NCBI GenBank assembly: GCA_903847655.1
Contig: CAINEG010000172.1
Coordinates: 1 to 7,279, forward strand
DNA length: 7,279 bases
Direction: 5' to 3'
DNA from: an uncultured Bacteroidota bacterium
GTDB taxonomy: Bacteria; Bacteroidota; Bacteroidia; Chitinophagales; Chitinophagaceae
The position numbers and the translations under genes are program-made. Numbering within the stretch: position 1 is the first letter of the stretch; the number at the start of each line of letters is the position of its first letter. A model generated the notes under the pieces. That model searched no databases and was not told where the DNA came from. It saw only the letters and a program-made list of their open reading frames with translations. Shown one piece after another: positions 5,985 to 7,279 of the stretch.

Positions 5985-7279
5985 ATTTGCGTTTATTAAA
6001 CCAGACATCGCTTAAACTATAACCTACTGAAAATTGAACGAAGCCCTCTCTGTAATTATTTACACCACTGCCTCTCTGTCCAATTTGCATTGCTAAATTT
6101 AATAAACTAAATTGATAATCATAAGAACGATATTTTCTAATAGGCATGGAAAGTCCTGTGGTGAATGCAGTAACTTTTAAGCCATTGTTGTCGATATTGA
6201 TATAGTCTTTGCCAGTATAAAAACCTAAACGATAAACCACCGTAGACCAATAGTTTTGAAAATCAAATGCATTGGGGCAATATTGTGCACCCACTCTTAA
6301 TGTCCATGAATTGGATACTAAATCCTGTTGACCATAAAATTGGTATTTGTCTTTCCAAGCTCTAGTTGAATATTCAATGCCTAGCACCCATTGATCAAAA
6401 CTACCTCTAGTACTTATTTCTTTTTTATGCAATGCAATTCCAGCTGTATATTCTGCTGGTAATAAAACAGTTCCAGGAATATTGGTCTTAATAAAAGCAG
6501 TATCTAAAGGGCTTTCAACAGTGCTGGTATAACTTCCTGTATTACGAAGGATGTCTTGTTTTCCAGACATGCTTTGATCCAGTGTGGCAGTCGCCCCAAA
6601 GCCTAGCGTATATTCGGTGCTTTCGTTTAATTTAGGTCGCTTGCTGGTATAGATGGGAAATTCACTTTGTAAGCCAAGGTGTAAAAAAGCACCACCAAAA
6701 AGGGTATTGGTACTAGACAAGGATTGATAAAAAAAAGTGGAATCAGGATTGAATTGAAATGATTTGATGTTTTCAATTTTTCTTCTTCCAAAATTGTATC
6801 CCGAGTTAAATCCAAGACTTAAGTATTTCCATGCTTTTCCAAATCCGATGAAGGCTTGATTGAGTCCGCCTTGTCCAATGAAATTGTTGTATACACTATC
6901 CCCTGTATTGATAATTTTTAGCTCATTCAAAGAATAATTAATTTGAGTGATGGGTCTTAAACCAAAAGCCATTCCAATTTTTTTAGCTTTATTGATGGGC
7001 ACACCTATCGCTATATAGTTAGGCACAAGATAATTGGAGGCATAGCTCCCAAATGGGGTAGTGCTTTTTAAACTAGTACTGGTTAAACTAAAACCCAAAT
7101 CAAAAGTGGTCATGTAAAGTGCACCATAAGTAGCTGGATTGTTGATATTGACACTTTGACCAAAACTACTGTTCATGCTAGGCGTATAAGCGGAAGAGAA
7201 GCCACCCATTGCTTGGCTATTGATATTCTGATTGTTTAAGATGGCATTGCCCAATCCGTATCTAGAAAATGGAGAATTA
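5977..7279 (-). CDS. Outer-membrane beta-barrel protein with SPFSRYGLGN motif (5' truncated)
   Basis: The frame is open to the right edge, giving 434 complete codons; the signal peptide and true start lie outside the window. The first visible residues are NSPFSRYGLGN, a motif common near the N-terminus of a conserved Bacteroidota outer-membrane family. The TTG at 7252-7254 is therefore the Leu of that motif, not a start. The body has many alternating amphipathic strands with Gly and aromatic residues (FDLGFSLTS, YIAIGVP, IGMAFGLRP, YLSLGFNSGYNFG, YTLGFGATATL, WVLGIEYSTRAW, WTLRVGAQY), as expected for a FadL-like barrel. The last strand is GFVQFSVGYSL, followed by a short basic tail ending KRKYD. 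Function is not established. It overlaps lptC by 8 bp, and genes of this kind often precede lptC in Bacteroidota, suggesting a role in outer-membrane biogenesis or simply shared expression. I am sure of the barrel type but not of a named family. Confidence 0.8.
   Translation of the reverse strand, partial: NSPFSRYGLGNAILNNQNINSQAMGGFSSAYTPSMNSSFGQSVNINNPATYGALYMTTFDLGFSLTSTSLKSTTPFGSYASNYLVPNYIAIGVPINKAKKIGMAFGLRPITQINYSLNELKIINTGDSVYNNFIGQGGLNQAFIGFGKAWKYLSLGFNSGYNFGRRKIENIKSFQFNPDSTFFYQSLSSTNTLFGGAFLHLGLQSEFPIYTSKRPKLNESTEYTLGFGATATLDQSMSGKQDILRNTGSYTSTVESPLDTAFIKTNIPGTVLLPAEYTAGIALHKKEISTRGSFDQWVLGIEYSTRAWKDKYQFYGQQDLVSNSWTLRVGAQYCPNAFDFQNYWSTVVYRLGFYTGKDYINIDNNGLKVTAFTTGLSMPIRKYRSYDYQFSLLNLAMQIGQRGSGVNNYREGFVQFSVGYSLSDVWFNKRKYD

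Noticed and set aside
5985..6008. Upstream ATG giving lptC an MSGLINAN extension
   Set aside because: It lies inside the barrel gene and adds a non-signal-like segment. The ATG at 5984 overlaps the stop codon and gives a normal signal peptide. It is not fully excluded.

Overview
The window looks like an ordinary chromosomal segment of a Bacteroidota bacterium, most plausibly from the Chitinophagaceae or a related group. The reasons are the AT-rich sequence, the lack of Shine-Dalgarno sites before otherwise clear start codons, the family variants present (a Bacteroidota-type LptC lipoprotein, an outer-membrane protein with an N-terminal SPFSRYGLGN motif, an RpiB with a CGSANG loop, an M28 peptidase with a PA insert), and the gene order around lptC. 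The taxon is inferred from protein style, not from a marker gene.

Layout: bases 1-117 hold the last 38 codons of a plus-strand gene that resembles the C-terminus of deoxyhypusine synthase. It is followed at once by a strong stem-loop terminator (118-159) and a small GC-rich hairpin (184-199). Everything else, from 233 to the right edge, is one head-to-tail run of seven minus-strand genes that converges on that terminator. In transcription order they are: a 5'-truncated outer-membrane beta-barrel protein (7279-5977), lptC (5984-5385), an aldo/keto reductase (5379-4390), a CNNM/CBS/CorC-type membrane protein (4367-3132), tatC (3063-2212), rpiB (2189-1737) and a secreted M28 metallopeptidase (1693-233). 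Junctions are an 8-bp overlap, then gaps of 5, 22, 68, 22 and 43 bp, so at least the first four genes are probably co-transcribed. The 68-bp gap before tatC is the most likely place for an internal promoter. No gene-free stretch exceeds 300 bp.

Function: the theme is mainly envelope biogenesis: an outer-membrane protein, the periplasmic LptC part of the LPS export bridge, a probable divalent-cation transporter, the TatC translocase and a Sec-exported peptidase. RpiB (pentose phosphate pathway) and the aldo/keto reductase are cytosolic passengers. I found no CRISPR array, tRNA, rRNA, insertion sequence, phage gene or defence system. I also found no convincing new biological system. The points worth checking are the bacterial deoxyhypusine-synthase-like tail with its catalytic lysine, the aldo/keto reductase lying between lptC and the CNNM/CorC gene, a Val where E. 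coli TatC has its conserved Glu15, and the unexplained GC-rich hairpin or coding-like remnant in the convergent intergenic region.
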